The position numbers and the translations under genes were made by a program. Below, in pieces: positions 44,614-57,852 of a DNA stretch of 64,000 bases; positions within the stretch are counted from its first letter, which is position 1, and the number at the start of each line of letters is the position of its first letter. The DNA is from Dipetalonema caudispina. Taxonomy: Eukaryota > Nematoda > Chromadorea > Rhabditida > Onchocercidae. Location of the stretch: positions 60,277 to 124,276 of the forward strand of contig JABVXV010000182.1 of assembly GCA_013365325.1 (NCBI GenBank), read 5' to 3'. The notes under the pieces were generated by a model. That model saw nothing but the letters and a program-made list of their open reading frames with translations, searched no databases and had not been told where the DNA came from.

Positions 44614-47600
44614 CTAGGAACGAATAAATGGAATGTAACGCATCAAAGTTGTTTTACGATTATGATTGGCATCACTTGTTTCTGCTGCTTGTAAAACGCC
44701 TAATTGTGCCTGCGTTAACAAACACAGTGCTGATGCAACTGCTAATCCTGAAGTACCATGAGGTGTAAATTGTCGACCTCCCGTTGGTAATCGAACTGCT
44801 AAAGTGAATACACCAGAACGATAGTTACTACATGGTTCAACTGATATGGGAGTAGCCATCTGCAAACAAGCTTCTTAAAATTTTGAAAGCATATCATCCA
44901 ACGATGCTTTAAATAAGAGAAAAAGGTGAACCAATGCGATCTGAATCATGTGACTAATCTGTTTGTAGTGTAAAAAAAGAAAAGAAAAAAAGAAAACAGA
45001 AATCGTTGCAAGAAATTCTCTCAGATGAGCAGTTTGAGTTACGACACACTGCGACTTTCTACTTCCTCCTCACTATGCAGATACTGGAAATCAAAGAATG
45101 CATATATTTGTCCACACTGATTACTTACCAAATTGGCTCGTGGAGAAGTCAGTTCAAGCCTCACAGAGGCAAAAGGACGTGAAGCCATTTGCTCAATTTC
45201 ATCGTAACGTCTCTGATTTCGTCTGAATACTTCAATTCGTAATTTAATCATCCATAATAAACCCGCAACAACAAGAAGTACAACAAAACATCTGCAAATA
45301 TTTTCCAGTATTAGACAATAACATATTAGAAACACTACTGCTCATATCGAACGACGAACATGTTAGACAAAGTAAATCATGAAGAGAACTAGGAGTACAA
45401 TAACCAATGATCAAACACTACGCTTTCGTAAGTTCTTCGACATAATGGCTCTGACTTGATTTTTTCGAGACCGCAAAAATTAGTCATAAGAATAAAGTCT
45501 TCATGAAAACTATTCAAAATTTCAAGAAATAACTAAAGCATGTTTTAAATCAAAACTATTCCGCGCATAAGCTACTTGATCATTTGATTTAAATTAATTT
45601 AATTAGTTGTAATTCGCTACATGTGAAAAATAGCCCATCAAAAAACAAAAGACAAAAAAACATCAAAAACAAAACTTACGCGGCGAATATCACAAAAAAT
45701 AGAACCCAATTTATTGGAGGCGATTGCGAAAATGAAATCTGTATTTTTATCGGGGTAGAAAAGTTGTAAACTTTTACCTAAAACAATATGCTATACTCAA
45801 AGTAATAATTTATAGAAACGAAATACTATAACAAAAAATGAACGCATACATGATTAATGAAATACAAAAAATATATGAATAGATTAATGATTTGGAATGT
45901 AGTGACTAGGTAAAGAGTAGATAACTTCATCGAAAATCATCTAATCCATTTTTTCAAATACTTTTTTTAAGTTTCGACGAACCAAAAACGTTGTATTAGC
46001 ATCAGTTCCAAAAATAAATCCAGGTTCAGCGTTAGCGCTATATGCACGTCGGATACCATTTTCATCACAAACAGTTCTTGTCATCAACAGTTTATTTGAC
46101 CCCGGATGTCCTTCGAAAAGTGATGAGTTAATACTCATGGAAACTAATGCTTTCTCTGACTTCGGCGATTCACAAACCACCGTAAATTGAACATCAGTAT
46201 CTCTCTAAAAGTATTTTTGAGTATAAGGTATCAAATATGCAAGAACTATAGTTTGAAGTAAAGATCTTTTCGAAATGTGTGCCCAGTAAGCGAATTGGAC
46301 ATTTTGAAGAGAATGTATTGTGCAATACTTTATGTGGTGTGCTGAAGAAATTGATCTGATTCACATATTTGTCTTTCGGGTCGTCTTGATCAAGCTTAAA
46401 TGTGAAAATAAAATCCACCGTCAATTCATCTGAAAAATTACAAGTAAATGGTATGCACATGGAACAAAAAATTGGATTTTGAACAATTTGAAAAAAGTAG
46501 AGAAGTTACTATATTCGTCTTTCCAACCTTTCACTAAACATCAGATAGCAGGAGAAAAGCAAGATCATCAGGTTCTCCAAAATAACTCCGCCTAAATTTT
46601 GAGCACAATTGCACGCAGCAAAAATAATTCTTGTAAAATAAAAAGAAAAACAGCCCATATTTCCTTAACAGCTTCAGGTAAGAATTTTAAACGTTGCGTT
46701 AGCAACTGCTATGTCAGAAATAATTCTATCTATTTCCTCGCTGAAGATAATGTTGCAATCGCCAATTAACAACTCACAGTAGCATAGTTGATTGTTTTCA
46801 GGATCCCCATAATACTTTGGTTCACATTTACTACAGTTCTTCCCAGTAACACCTTTTGTGGTACAGTAACAATCGCCAGTTTCTCTGTTACACATTGTTG
46901 CCTGTCCATTGCAAAAACATTCTAAAAAACAGACTGGAAGAATATCAGTAAGGGTTCCTTCAAGAACGAAAGTATTGTTGCCTAAACAAACTACTTACTG
47001 CTATCATATTACAATTTTTATGACTTCACGTTTGGCATTAATTAACTATCTTATTTAGAATGTTATAAAAAATTTAACATCAATAAAATAATTCTTAACA
47101 GGGCACAGGTACAACATGCAATTTCAAAATGTTTAAACTGAGAAAGAACATCTAAACGTTAGGGATTTCCCAAGTGACAAAAATTAAACCTTCGCATCTA
47201 CCCCCATTTCGAGGATCTCCATAGAATCCATCAGCACAGAACTGACAATGTTCACCAGTTGTGTTATGATCACACTGTGTACAACTCCGCTCTTCGATAT
47301 TCCATTCTAGTGAACGCCTTCTCAACGTACAATTACTGTGTCCATTACATTGGCAAGCTATAGAATGATGGAATTTTATCAAAACGAATTATTCTATAAA
47401 AAGGATATCACCTTTTCAAATTTCAATTGAGGCAAACCAGCAGTAGACCATCCGGATACAAAAAATACCTCACATGAAATTTACATAGCATTTTGTCCCC
47501 TTTTATTATGTTCAGTAAGCGAAAGAAAACTTCTTATGAAACCAGCAGATAGCGAGAAGAACCATCTACAAAATTCTAGCTAGCAATTTACATTTCGCTT

Positions 47601-50600
47601 TCAAGTAAAATAACCTATAATTTTAATATACCTGAGCAATTTGTGAAATACCATTTTGATTTCCCATCTTTCGGACAGAGCAGTTCGTTATCAGGGGCTT
47701 CGAGACTACCCGATAGGCATCTTCCCAAACCAGTCCCAGAACCGTCGTCACACCAACCACAATTCGGTCCCACACGTTGACATTCTGCACATGTCTTTTG
47801 CTTTGAACAGTCCATGGGATCTGCAATGTTACACTGCCACCTAATGTAAATCATACTAAACGTCTGCTGATTCGCAACTGTTCCCGTTTCTGGAATTTTT
47901 TCATATCAAAAGTTTATCAAAAAAAGCTTGAAGTGATGGGTGTCATAAAAACAGCTATTTGTCAACTTCTACCCACTGATACACTTTCATAAACCTTGTC
48001 TTTTCAACATAAATGTGAAGTTTTGGTTTAAAAAGTTACCCAGTTGGCATGCATGTTGATTACTGATTATATTCGTAGCTGTTACCCACGACTGACATTG
48101 TCCATATGGAAAATTGATCATATACGCATCCATTGAAACACATCTTGCAGTCGTTGGACACCACATGCACTGCTCTTTGATGCAAACTTGACAATCTTCA
48201 TGAAACCAACAAGGTGCTGGACATGACTCGTTCTTTGACGATGGATTCAGAGCATTTAACGCAAGTGATGACGTGTGCTCCGATTGGGAATAAGAATGTT
48301 GCTGTTGTGGCGCCTCACCTTCCAATAACAAATCTAAAATCTCGTCACATTAACTACAACATCATACTTTCAAAATAAAGTAGAAAGAAACATATTTGCG
48401 GTTCGCATCTACATTCTGTTCAACAAATAGAATAATTGTAAGTATGTATAAATATATGAGAAAGGAATGAACGCTTCAAAGTAGTCTAGTAAACAAATAA
48501 CTTGTAACAGTAGTACTAAATAGCTAAACAAATATAAAAAAATTACAAACCATAACTGTTGACACATTTCCATTTGGAATCCTTCATTAGAAACCAACTA
48601 CAGTGCCTTAATTTTCTGCAAGCATAACATTCAGCAGCGAAAAAGCATGGACGAGGCTCTTCATCCTTTGGACAAGCATCGGATTTCGCTACTGGATTGG
48701 TCCGATCTTTACATAAATTATCAGAAACGCATTCACGACTCCAGTGGCACCAACTACACCCTTCTGCAGCTGTACATGCCGCACAATCCTTTTCTTCACT
48801 GCACCACGACGCTGACCTACAATCAAACCGAAACTAAAATACAACCCAAAAATGGAGCAAACAAGAACGGTTTCCTAGCGTGCTAACATAAATTAAAACG
48901 AAGTCCCATAACGTTCATGTGGACACTTTATCAACATGTGATAAGTGGTAGATGCCAACACATGGCAGGAAAGATATTTCAGAAGGTCCAAGCAAAGTCG
49001 AGAAGACATTACGCTGAGAGTTGACTGGCTAGATCCAAGTTGAAGAAACCACTGCAGCCTCGTCCAGGCATGATTATTCGGTGTGGTCATAAAGTTATTC
49101 AATAAGCATACGGAAGATCAGCCTGGAATCGCAGGTATCAACAAGTGGCCGAATCTTGGTAATGCTGAATTCGTCGTACGATGGAAGAACGACCTAATAT
49201 TTTCCAAAGCAAAAATAAACTAGTTACCGCACTTTATTTCATAGAAGAATAATTGTTATAAACTTACTTCCTCCAACTAATCGGACACTTCTGTTCCTCT
49301 TTTGGATCTTCGTTTTTCACATACGATAAAAATGAATGAGCATATGACACATCCCGTTGCACAGATTTGCATTTCCCAGCATGGAAAATGCAACGTACAC
49401 CTTCTCTCATATTACGACAATCGTCTGGTCGTTTTAAGCCACCACATTCCGCTGCAAATACTGTTTTTAATTTTACGCTACATTATTTCCATGAAATACG
49501 ACGAATTGACTTGAGAGATTCTAATCTTGATAGAACTTTTACTCAGTGCAAACTCATAACAATGTACTCAAGTACTGACCTGGCGTGAATTTAACAACAT
49601 CCGACAACATTACTCCGTTGAAACCACCTATTACAAATATGTTATGTTTTGTAACCATTGACGAATGTCCATAACGTTGTAAAAATGATAAATTATTGCT
49701 TGACAGCGAAAACCAAGTATCACAGCCTGGAAAGTCCTCATCATCTTTAACAAAGAGCGAAATTGTGCAAAACAGAAATAATAAACGTACGGTTCGAGTG
49801 TTTAGCAAAAAAAAGTACCAAAGAAAGTAAGGAGTTGCAAGTACTATCCAGAACAAGTTTTCAAAAATGTCCATATATTCAGACAAAGAAAATTTTGAGC
49901 AGTAAACAATGAAAAAATAAACAAACCAATATCATATGCTTGAATATCACCAGAATAGCATTCTTGAATGCGTGATGATGATTCATTGTGCACATTTCCA
50001 CCGATAATAATCATTAAATCATTGATCAGTGATGCAGAATGACGAAAAACTGGAGTATGTCCAGAAGAAAGAGTTCGATGAGAACTATAAATCATATGAA
50101 GTTCACTTTTTAAAAATCTTCTGTAAAAGTTTTTCATCGGAAGCAAGGGAAGCACGCACAAAGCCGAAAACCGAACTAATTAAACATTTCTAACACTTAA
50201 AAGCCATTTGTAACCATACTAACCCTGAAATTAACATCAAACAGACAACTATACTTGGAATATAACTATTTCAAGTTCAGCTTTCTCTAGATCACAAGGT
50301 AGCAGAGGTTCATGCTGCTTGAATTCATCCAACTAGTCTGCATAGTCACCTAAGTTTACTCGGAAGGTTCCACTCAGTAAGTTTCGTCACACCAAAACTT
50401 TTGTCATCCTGTAAGAAGCATAAAAAAAATTTACCATTCTCGACTATCGCAAACATATTCGATTAATGTGCTGCTAACTCGCGATAAAAAACCTTCATAA
50501 GGTAACAAATAACCACCATAGATTAAGATAACTTCCTTTTTCTCATGAACATAGGCAACGAGAGAATGACCAAATCTTCCTTGCACATGAGGACCATGAT

Positions 50601-53240
50601 CTGGAACAATACTCCATCGCTTGGTGCCTGAAATATTTTCTTTTGGTTGGAATCATGACAATTCAACAAAATATCGAGACTGAAGTTGCAGAAAAAATAT
50701 TTGGGACAGAGAAAATAAATGACACAAATACATTTGTACATTAGAGTTACATGATGAAGTTCTTGAGGACCCAGAATAATTATACATGTAAAATGTAAAC
50801 ACTTTTTTATGATGTAGACTGGGGCTAAAGTAATTATGAATGTTGCAGAATATAACGGAAAAACTTATATCCAAGAGTCAAATCGTTGGATTCACAAACA
50901 AAACGTTGTACGGGGCGGGAATAGGAAAAAGAGGAGATTGGAAAAGCGAAATGTTTGATACGTAAGAGCAACTATAAAGTACTCACTAATCTTATATTTT
51001 TGTATGTTGTACATATATCCAAAATATGGACTATGACCATAAAACACGAGCATTTCATCCCCAATCAAATGCGCAGCATGACCAGCAACAGCACCCGGCA
51101 TAGCATCTGACGCATTATTATTAGTATTTTCCAAAGTCCACTCCAAAGTTCCAAGATCCAAACTCCACAATTCATTGGTCACTACCCGTTCATCAATTAC
51201 GCCGCCAAACATATATATGGTGCTCTAAACATAAAATTACACACAAAACATGAATAAATGATAACTCATAGAAATGAAATTCAATTTGACTCTGCAAAAC
51301 TAAACTTCACTTTCGAAACAGAAGTACTAAATTATAAAAGTATTCATGCAACTTCTTAACAAATCAAGAGCCATCATTACGTAAGTCTTAACATGTGTCA
51401 TGATCAGAGATTACCTTATATCTCACGACGGTGTGATCGTAACGTGATTTGGGAGTGTTTTTTGTTGAAATTTTATACCAAGATGAATTTGTAATATCGT
51501 ATACGGCAACAAATGAATTGTTAACACCAGTAAAATGGGCTCCACCAATTACCCATATTTTTGTATCGTTTACGAGTACAGCAGTGTGCGATGCACGAGC
51601 TCCAAAATCTCCACTTGTCAAAACTGTTTCAAAAACCGACTGTGTTGTCAAAGCCTGACAACGATCTCCTGTGAAGAAACTGCATTGGTTTTATCAACAA
51701 TAAAATTAATCCTTTCTTATTCTTAATATAGGGCCAACAACTAAACTAAATAGTTCTTCAAAACATTATATTCCACTTTTAATTTATTGTCACCTGTTGT
51801 AATATCCGACTTCCTTGATACTTGTCAAGAATACGAGATAACAGTACCAACAACTTAGTGGTTATATTTGGAAACTTCAAGAAAAATTCTTCTTTTCCCC
51901 CTTCACTCCGTCATATAATCTTAAGTTTATATCAAACCATTAGAATCAAACATATCTAACAGAATTAAAATAAATTCTTCAACTCCATGTAAAATAAACG
52001 ATACCGTGGAAATGCATATTACAGCTACATCGATTATCAGCATTGCAAATGCCCGCCATACCACACGCTTTTGATGTTTTATTCCTGTCTTTATCAGTGC
52101 AAATCAGCGTATCACATTGCACTCCCGTATATCCTTCATAACATTCACAAATGCCTTCAGTACATTTTCCGTTTGATGTGCAATTGTTTGGACATTTGCC
52201 ATAAGCAAAAGTGATATTGAAACCAGACATGTTAAATGCTAGATCACTGAAGAAATAAACGAGCGCCTTTCCAGATTTAATGCTCACCTCTCTACCAGAG
52301 ATGACACCACTGAAATATAGTGCTTTAAATAACAGAACAAATTTTTACTATTTTTTGAAGCGTTTTAAGAGTGCACATGTAAGAAGGCAAATGCGCCAGT
52401 AGAAAAGTTATTTTTACAAACTTTGAAGCATTTCACCGACAACATAATACCACGAAACATCCAAAATTTTAACGAAATGAATTTAAAATTGCTTCCACTA
52501 TGAATGAACACTTGCTTGAAATATTCAAGCTTATACTGCTGTAATACAATGACAAAGATTTATAGCGCACCTGAACGCAGCTAGCTGATGGCTTCTTGTT
52601 CCTGTCCCATCATATATGTACAAATGATCCCAACTACATTCGGTAATTAGCGAATCAATTCGTAACAACAGTGCGCCTCGCTTTTTCTCATCCCTAATAA
52701 TCCACATGCATCGCGAAGACGAACTATAATTGCGTGGACCATCCGTTAGCAATTCACTTTCGTCCGTCAACCTCAAACAAATATGATTTTATGAATCCAA
52801 CTATCCCTTCCTAACTTCTCTAAAAACAGGAAACTTAACAAGACGAATAATAAACGAAATCAGATTACAGATTTCGCCCATGACATCGATCACATTGAAT
52901 ACCACCCCAACCAGCGAAACAACGGCACTTTTCATTCTCACATTTACCCTGATAGCATGGCTTGTTATCACAGTTTTTTGATACAGATGCAGACCCGATT
53001 CTGAAACACAATTATAATCATATCCAAGAATCAAAAAAATACAAATTGTAATAAAAGTAAACAAAAAATGATAGTAATATTAGCAAATAAGAAACAAATT
53101 TTTACTTATCAAATTAACTGATAATAATAACAATGTAGTTTAAAAACATGATAAAAATGAACAAACCGCTCGATGTGTACACTAGAGTAGATTACTGTAG
53201 ATGCATGAAGAAACATCGCAGCCAATAAGGCAGCACCCAT
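44614..53240 (-). CDS. ATRN: Attractin family transmembrane protein, 20 exons
   Basis: Exons: 53240-53167, 53000-52869, 52771-52571, 52309-52005, 51668-51415, 51224-50987, 50627-50435, about 50105-49927, 49726-49580, 49451-49268, 48816-48551, 48333-48040, 47820-47632, 47357-47190, 46921-46778, 46429-46329, 46204-45983, 45777-45680, 45291-45129, 44859-44614; about 1265 residues, all in phase. Order of parts: signal peptide (MGAALLAAMFLHASTVIYSS), EGF, CUB (about 70-170), EGF, kelch propeller (about 240-575), PSI modules, two laminin-type EGFs (CQCNGHSNC, CFCNGQATMC), one membrane span (about 1118-1146) and a tail with EQMASRPFASV and the PISVEPCSNYRSGVF...GTSGLAVASAL signature shared with vertebrate attractin. 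The tail separates it from MEGF8. Likely a cell-surface receptor-like protein; the C. elegans counterpart is tag-53. Odd points: the C-type lectin part is missing, and the start of exon 8 is unclear. Confidence 0.92.
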
Positions 53241-54051
53241 CTCATATATACATTATTGTGCTTCAAACCACCAACACGGGCGCTGTAATATAATAATAAA
53301 TATGCACTGTTACATTTATTTGAAAAATACAACATTTATTAAATATTCTCCATCTTATTTCTTCAACCTATCTATTCCTAAAAATCTACTTCAGGAATCA
53401 AAATCGTTTCCAGAGAGAAAAAAAAAACGGAATGAGAAAGAAAATCCTGAACTTGACACAACAAGAAAATCCCTGATAAACACTTACATAACAACTGTAA
53501 ACAATAAGGCCGAGTCATCATCTTGTATTCTATGGTTTCGGGCAAATTGCTCAATTCTGCTATGTAAATTTGTGATATCATCATCACTTGATAATGATAT
53601 TGAATTAATGATTGCATTCGGTGTTTCCGGATTTCTTTTCCGGTATGGTAAGAAAATAAGCGAGAAAGACAGGATACTTGTTCACAATTTTACTTACTTT
53701 TGATTGATAGTTCTTGGAACAATATCCCGCTGTTATCATAGTTAGCTCTACTGAAATGATCCTGCAGTTAGTTATGAATTTTACAGGAACTCTCTAAGTA
53801 GATCACATATCACTTGAGGAAAATGATAACCAACTATAACTGTTATTGCTGAACGGAAATGTACCATAAGCGGTATTGCTTTTACTTTTACTTTGATAAC
53901 AATCTATGCGCTACCTTATCACTTTCCTAAGTAGGACAAAGTTCAGGAGATAGCGATGAAGTGAAGAAAATGATGAAAATTTTTTGAAATATCTTAATTT
54001 TACTTGTACTTTTACATTCCTCTTCAAAATTTCAAAGTAATTTCCGATCAG
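53241..54051. other. Attractin upstream region
   Basis: Eight hundred bases between the attractin start codon and the 3' end of the next minus-strand gene; the attractin promoter is expected here. A 133-codon plus-strand frame (53302-53703) has no start context, splice site or recognisable motif, and I do not call it. Confidence 0.5.
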
Positions 54052-55125
54052 TTAACTCTGTTCGCTTTCGTTAACAATTTCTTTCACCTCCTGAAAATCT
54101 TTTGTAAAATGACGTAAAACACAAGAGCAAATTATGGATTACATATGATCACTTATTTCTTTTTTTTTTATTAAAACTTTATGGTTAATATTTTTACCGT
54201 TTTCAAATGAACAATCTGAAATAGACTAAGTACTTCAAACATTTTCTTTACATTGTATTGCAGTATTTCAGTCATTCAATAATTTCACTTTTACAGAATA
54301 TTCCACGGATTACCTGATTTCATAGTGGTACAGAATCCCAGAAAAAGTTTACCAAATTCCATATACTTTTTGTTTCTATCCGTTACAAATCAGAATGCCT
54401 AAATGTCCTATCATTTCTAGGTAATACATCATTTATTAGTGTAGAGCATCTTGCTGAATACTGCTAATCACCATTCTCCTGAAATAGGCTTTCGATCCAG
54501 TCATTCAATCTCAATCCATTCGTTGATTAAATTTTCGGTGACAAAACATCAAAATCGAATTATTGCTAAATGACTTTTCCATAACACTCAACTTTACACT
54601 TATTTTGCATATACAGGTAGGGAATGCAGTGGACTTTCTCAAATTTTTACTTGAACCTTCTTTTTCTAACACACTCTTCTTGCAGCCTGCAGTTTCCTTT
54701 TTTTTTTTTTTTTTTTTTTTTGTGAAAGACAAGCTTAAGCAAGGAAGCGTGAAATCGATATTAAAAGCAAAAGATAGATTAGGTATCGGACTCGGACACA
54801 GGACATTCTGCTCCTTCCTCTGCCTATAGCTACACATTCCAGGATAAAACGGTATTACTTACTTGCCGTTGTTTCAGCCTTTTATTTACTTCGAAAAAAT
54901 TTATTTTTCTTGTTTCCAAAGGAAATAGTTCGATGATGCTTACTTAGGGTGTCGTACAAAAATACTGCTGGAAATTTGGCATCATGCAGATAGTACATGA
55001 TAACTTACCTTTGGATCTTTTTTTAGCTTACAATGTATGCTACTTTGTCGTTGTTCACTCATAGAATTTTCTACGGTTTGAACATAATGCGTAAGATGCT
55101 GAATCAATGGAACATTGTCTTTCAT
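54052..55125 (-). CDS. Tiny three-exon gene, 57 residues, unknown
   Basis: Exon 1 (55125-55009) follows a TTTCAG acceptor 25 bases upstream of its ATG, a typical trans-splice position, and ends at a strong GTAAGT donor. It encodes MKDNVPLIQHLTHYVQTVEN and ends CKLKKDPK. Two further pieces with good TTTCAG acceptors, 54215-54198 (IVHLKT) and 54090-54052 (EVKEIVNESEQS then stop), join in phase 0. The product would be a short, highly charged, probably helical protein. I recognise no family. Other possible pieces exist between them (about 54896-54881 and near 54690-54620) and would change the middle and the reading phase. The first exon is the best-supported part. Confidence 0.5.
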
Positions 55126-55890
55126 TAATTAGGTCAATTCTGAGCCTGAAATGTTAATTGTATCAATCATTCGAAACATCTGTGATCAAATTTGCACAAG
55201 GAAATTGATTTCTCATTTCAAATATATGAATGAAATCATGTAACAATTCTTTTTTACACTGCAATGGTATCGGTTTTCTAATAAATTTATATTATCTACT
55301 TTATTCTTCGACTTCAACCATTTACAGGATGGAAATACTTTTCAATTATTCCTGTCACAAGTGATATAAGAGACATCAGCTTGTGCATAATCCTTTAGGG
55401 TTTAATCAAATTATATCGTTTTCGTAAAAATGAGATTAAAAATTTAGTTACATTTGACCAAAAAATTGAAGTTTAAATTTGAATTTCATATTTTTCAATA
55501 TTACTAATTATCAATTATCGCTAGCAGACAGCATGCAGTCATTTTGGCTATGTAAACTGCAATACATTTGATGAAAAAGCTGTTGTGTGCTCTTTTCCAA
55601 ATTTTCATTTCTGCAAAAGCCACATAAGCATCTCAGCCGGATTGCATTCGAATTGGGCCAGCCGTCGTTCTATCTCATTGCTTTTTTTTTTTTTTTTTTT
55701 ATTATTATTATATCCTTTCAACTGCTAACTTTTAGAGGATTATAAAATTCCAAATCAATTCTGTACAATTTTTACCAAATTATACCGCTAAAATCAGTAA
55801 AAATTGCTGTAATAATACTCCAATTTTAAATTCTATTCATACAAAATTTGCATGGGAAGGTAGGATTTCAATTAATATCAAAAAATCAAC
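55126..55890. other. Short divergent spacer, no gene seen
   Basis: Head-to-head spacer between the two tiny genes. A poly(T) run lies at about 55681-55700, followed by ATTATTATTA. No motif was recognised. Confidence 0.5.
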
Positions 55891-56900
55891 ATGAGTGTTT
55901 TAATCATTGCTGCTACATTATTAATATCAAATGCTTTTTTTTTCCAAGTCTCGGAAGTTCTTTTCTATTGCGGTGTTGCAAACTCACCGAGTTTCATATT
56001 TCTTAGTTTTTTTTTTTTTTTGCAAATATCTCTCCCTCTTTTCCCTTCTGTATAGACATTATTCAAAAGGTATTTAAAGATGGATTAATGGTTTCGAAAA
56101 GGGGTAAATTTTGATGCATTGTAATGCAGCGAGTCATTCAAATTTCAAATATTTTTAAATTAAAAGAAACAGTTCCTGGTCAGAAGTTTTAACCAGTTTC
56201 ATTTATGGATAACATATTCTAAAATACTTCTAGTGATAATTTCGGAGTAATAATGAGGGTAGTAATTGAAGATAGGTACGGACAATTACGTTATTGATTT
56301 ACCGATCTATTGAGATTTCAGAAATCTTTGGACCGAACATCTGCTAAATTCTGCATGCATTCTTACTTCAGCTAATAATGATGTTTATAGCGTTTTCATT
56401 GACTTTTGATTTTCAGTCCAAGCTGATGATGACCTGAAAGGTACATTTAGTAGACCGTAGACAAAGGCTACTTTTAGAATGTTTAATCTAACATGAAATA
56501 TATTACTCTTTTTTAAATGCTTTCTTTACAGAATTGTCATATGACCCTCATTCAGACAGGTAGACTTCATAATTTTGAAGTAATTCAAGTATTTATATGC
56601 ATTACTAAATCTAAAAATTACATTTACAATATTTTATAGCTTACATATTCTGAATTTTACATTTAAAATTTTAAACTTAAATTTCTTAAAGCTAAAACAT
56701 GAAAGGAAAATTATCCTAAAGTATGCATGACTTGTTACGTTAGAAAATACCAGAATTCCTGGTAATAATAATGAAATAACTTTCCTTCCGTAACAGTTTA
56801 GTCAAGAAAATTAAAAGACTTTGAAATAAATCAAAATTTGTTTATCCATTTTAGAAAGCACAAATACATTTATAAAAGAATGTGGCTTTTACGATTTTAA
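55891..56900 (+). CDS. Tiny four-exon gene, 59 residues, possibly secreted
   Basis: Three small exons have convincing borders: 56417-56440 (TTTTCAG acceptor, GTACAT donor), 56532-56559 (TTTACAG acceptor, GTAGAC donor) and 56855-56900 (TTTTAG acceptor, stop). Joined in phase they read QADDDLKELSYDPHSDR then KHKYIYKRMWLLRF and stop. The only phase-1 first exon I find is 55891-55972, beginning MSVLIIAATLLISNAFFFQV, a signal-peptide-like start; its donor (GTGTTG) is weak. The C-terminus has a dibasic KR before MWLLRF, which recalls peptide precursors, but there is no glycine for amidation, so a neuropeptide call is not supported. No family was recognised. The chain of splice sites in one phase is the main evidence. 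Confidence 0.4.
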
Positions 56901-57818
56901 AAGCCAAGAAAAAAAAAAAAACGTCTTGGAGGAATAGAATATGTTTTTGTACTGCGATCATAGAAATACAAATATTGCTGAAGATAATTTGACGACTCAT
57001 TTAAACGAATAATTTTATTTGAATGGAGAAATTGAATTGTCAAATAAATGACTAAATATGAGCAATATTTATTTTTGATTAATTAAAGTTTTATTTGGTA
57101 TGTATTATATTGTATCATTTCTTTCTCACTTTTTTTTTCCTTGGAATTTTCAAGAAACAGTAAACGAAAATTTAAAAAACCTATTCGAAAAACATACGAC
57201 ACTAAAAGAAGAAAAATAAAAAAGATTTGATAAATATTTCCGATGGATAGAGAGAATTATTCAAATAATGAAGATTTCACTATTAACATCCTATCATTCC
57301 ATCTCTTCCTAAAAGTAACCATCACTATCAATTCCATTTGGTCTTAAAATTTATTTCTTCTTCCTCACAACTTTCTAACACAGTTATCGAGTCTTGATTA
57401 CATTACAACTAAACGAAATTATTTGAATTCCTGGATGCATCAAAGCTAGATATTTCAAGTTTTCAGAATTAAGTAAACAAATTATAAGGGAATAAGTGGC
57501 AAAATAAATTTATCTTAACCACAAATGAAGTTATTTAATTAAATATATGTTAATTTTCCTTTCTTTTTATCATCGAAAGATTTTTTTTTCTCCCCAACTT
57601 TTATTGATTAAAAACTTTTCATATAGACAGATATGTGAAATAGTTGTAAATTATCTGAAATACATTTACCTTTGGAAGTTATGATCGCATCCAACCTTTT
57701 TTTTTTACCTCTTTCTACCAGAAATTTGAATCAGAAAGTCTTCAAATAGTAAGGTTTTTAATGGATATACAAGGGATTTGCATTCTTCTTTAGCATATTC
57801 GAGGAAAAACAGAAAAAG

Positions 57819-57852
<34 letters not shown>

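Noticed and set aside
53302..53703. 133-codon plus-strand frame upstream of attractin
   Set aside because: Composition is ordinary for random AT-rich DNA, with no splice context or motif.
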